Below are positions 63,653-64,000 of a stretch of 64,000 nt of DNA, in pieces (the stretch's first letter is position 1; every line of letters starts with the position of its first letter). The DNA lies in NCBI RefSeq assembly GCF_005144885.1, contig NZ_CP039690.1, positions 3,857,001 through 3,921,000 of the forward strand. Direction: 5' to 3'. Source of the stretch: Phreatobacter stygius (GTDB lineage Bacteria > Pseudomonadota > Alphaproteobacteria > Rhizobiales > Phreatobacteraceae). Below the pieces are notes generated by a model. It ran no database searches, had not been told where the DNA came from, and saw nothing but the letters and a program-made list of their open reading frames with translations. Position numbers and translations under genes: made by a program.

Positions 63653-64000
63653 ATGGCCTCGATGACCCGACGGTCCGCGCTTGGCACCCTGGCTGGAGCG
63701 GCTCTGGCGCCGCTCGCCCGGCCAGCCATCGCGCAGCCGGCCAGCACGCTGCATTTCATTCCCTCCAGCGATCTCGCCGCGCTCGATCCGATCTGGACCA
63801 CCGGTTATGTCGTGCGCAACCACGGCTACATGGTCTTCGACACGCTGTTCTCGCTCGACTCGAGCTTTCGCATCCGGCCGCAGATGGCCGAGGGCCATAC
63901 GGTCACCGACGATGGCAAGACCTGCACGATCCGGCTGCGCGAGGGGCTGAAGTTCCATGACGGGACGGCTGTGCTCGCCCGTGACTGCGTCGCCAGCATT
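63653..64000 (+). CDS. Dipeptide/nickel-type ABC substrate-binding protein, 3' end cut by window edge
   Basis: 116 residues are visible and the gene runs off the right edge. A twin-arginine-like signal (M-T-R-R-S-A-L-G-T-L-A-G, cleavage near A-I-A) precedes S-T-L-H-F-I-P-S-S-D-L-A-A-L-D-P-I-W and L-R-E-G-L-K-F-H-D-G-T, the SBP_bac_5 (DppA/OppA) pattern. GAGGAG at 63641-63646 precedes the ATG, ten bases after the M81 stop. It probably begins an oligopeptide-type importer operon with the M81 protein. Confidence 0.92.
   Translation, partial: MASMTRRSALGTLAGAALAPLARPAIAQPASTLHFIPSSDLAALDPIWTTGYVVRNHGYMVFDTLFSLDSSFRIRPQMAEGHTVTDDGKTCTIRLREGLKFHDGTAVLARDCVASI

Overview
The window is GC-rich, densely coded bacterial DNA. 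Codon use, the gene families (Bug/TctC receptors, TRAP, LIV-type and CUT1 transporters, hydantoinases, an EnvZ/OmpR pair) and the intergenic palindromes point to a metabolically versatile, aerobic alphaproteobacterium, most likely of the Hyphomicrobiales (Bosea/Phreatobacter-like). That assignment is inference from gene content; no rRNA or other marker gene is present. I saw no tRNA, rRNA, CRISPR array, transposase, phage gene or replication origin.

Layout. 0-6 kb: a cut VOC protein divergent from a TetR regulator with two operator copies between them, an AraC regulator divergent from an MFS exporter, and an ABC-F ATPase. 6-12.5 kb: a phosphonate operon on the minus strand (Fe-type alcohol dehydrogenase, phosphonoacetate hydrolase, phosphonoacetaldehyde dehydrogenase, GlpT-like antiporter) with a divergent LysR gene. 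The inferred route is 2-hydroxyethylphosphonate to phosphonoacetaldehyde to phosphonoacetate to acetate plus phosphate. 12.5-22.4 kb: a MarR gene divergent from a ThDP enzyme, a Bug receptor and a complete LIV-type ABC transporter. Its last ATPase gene runs without a stop codon into an aldehyde dehydrogenase. 22.7-25.3 kb: a GntR regulator divergent from an IlvD/Edd dehydratase. 25.6-33.7 kb: hydantoinase A and B genes, an embedded TetR, an NMT1-type ABC importer and an EamA transporter, all overlapping or within a few bases.

34-36.4 kb: housekeeping-type genes (YaiI/UPF0178 protein, DEAD-box helicase). 36.7-41 kb: a Bug receptor, zinc alcohol dehydrogenase, two small proteins and an arginase-family hydrolase with an unusual metal ligand. 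41-45.3 kb: a two-component system, MsrQ, MsrB and a small membrane protein. 45.4-49.8 kb: a CUT1 ABC transporter on the minus strand. 50.4-55.7 kb: a three-gene 2-oxoacid:ferredoxin oxidoreductase/NAD(P)H-type cluster and a DUF2938 protein. 55.8-62 kb: a LysR gene, an SAF-domain oxidoreductase, a TRAP transporter and an XRE-cupin regulator. 62.2-64 kb: an M81 (MlrC) protein and the start of a dipeptide-type binding protein.

The general pattern is a string of catabolic modules, each made of a regulator, a high-affinity importer and one to three enzymes. Many are separated by paired inverted repeats. Most solute receptors here carry twin-arginine-like signal peptides. The most unusual items are the LivF-aldehyde dehydrogenase continuous frame, the phosphonate operon with an alcohol dehydrogenase instead of a transaminase, and the arginase-family cluster.
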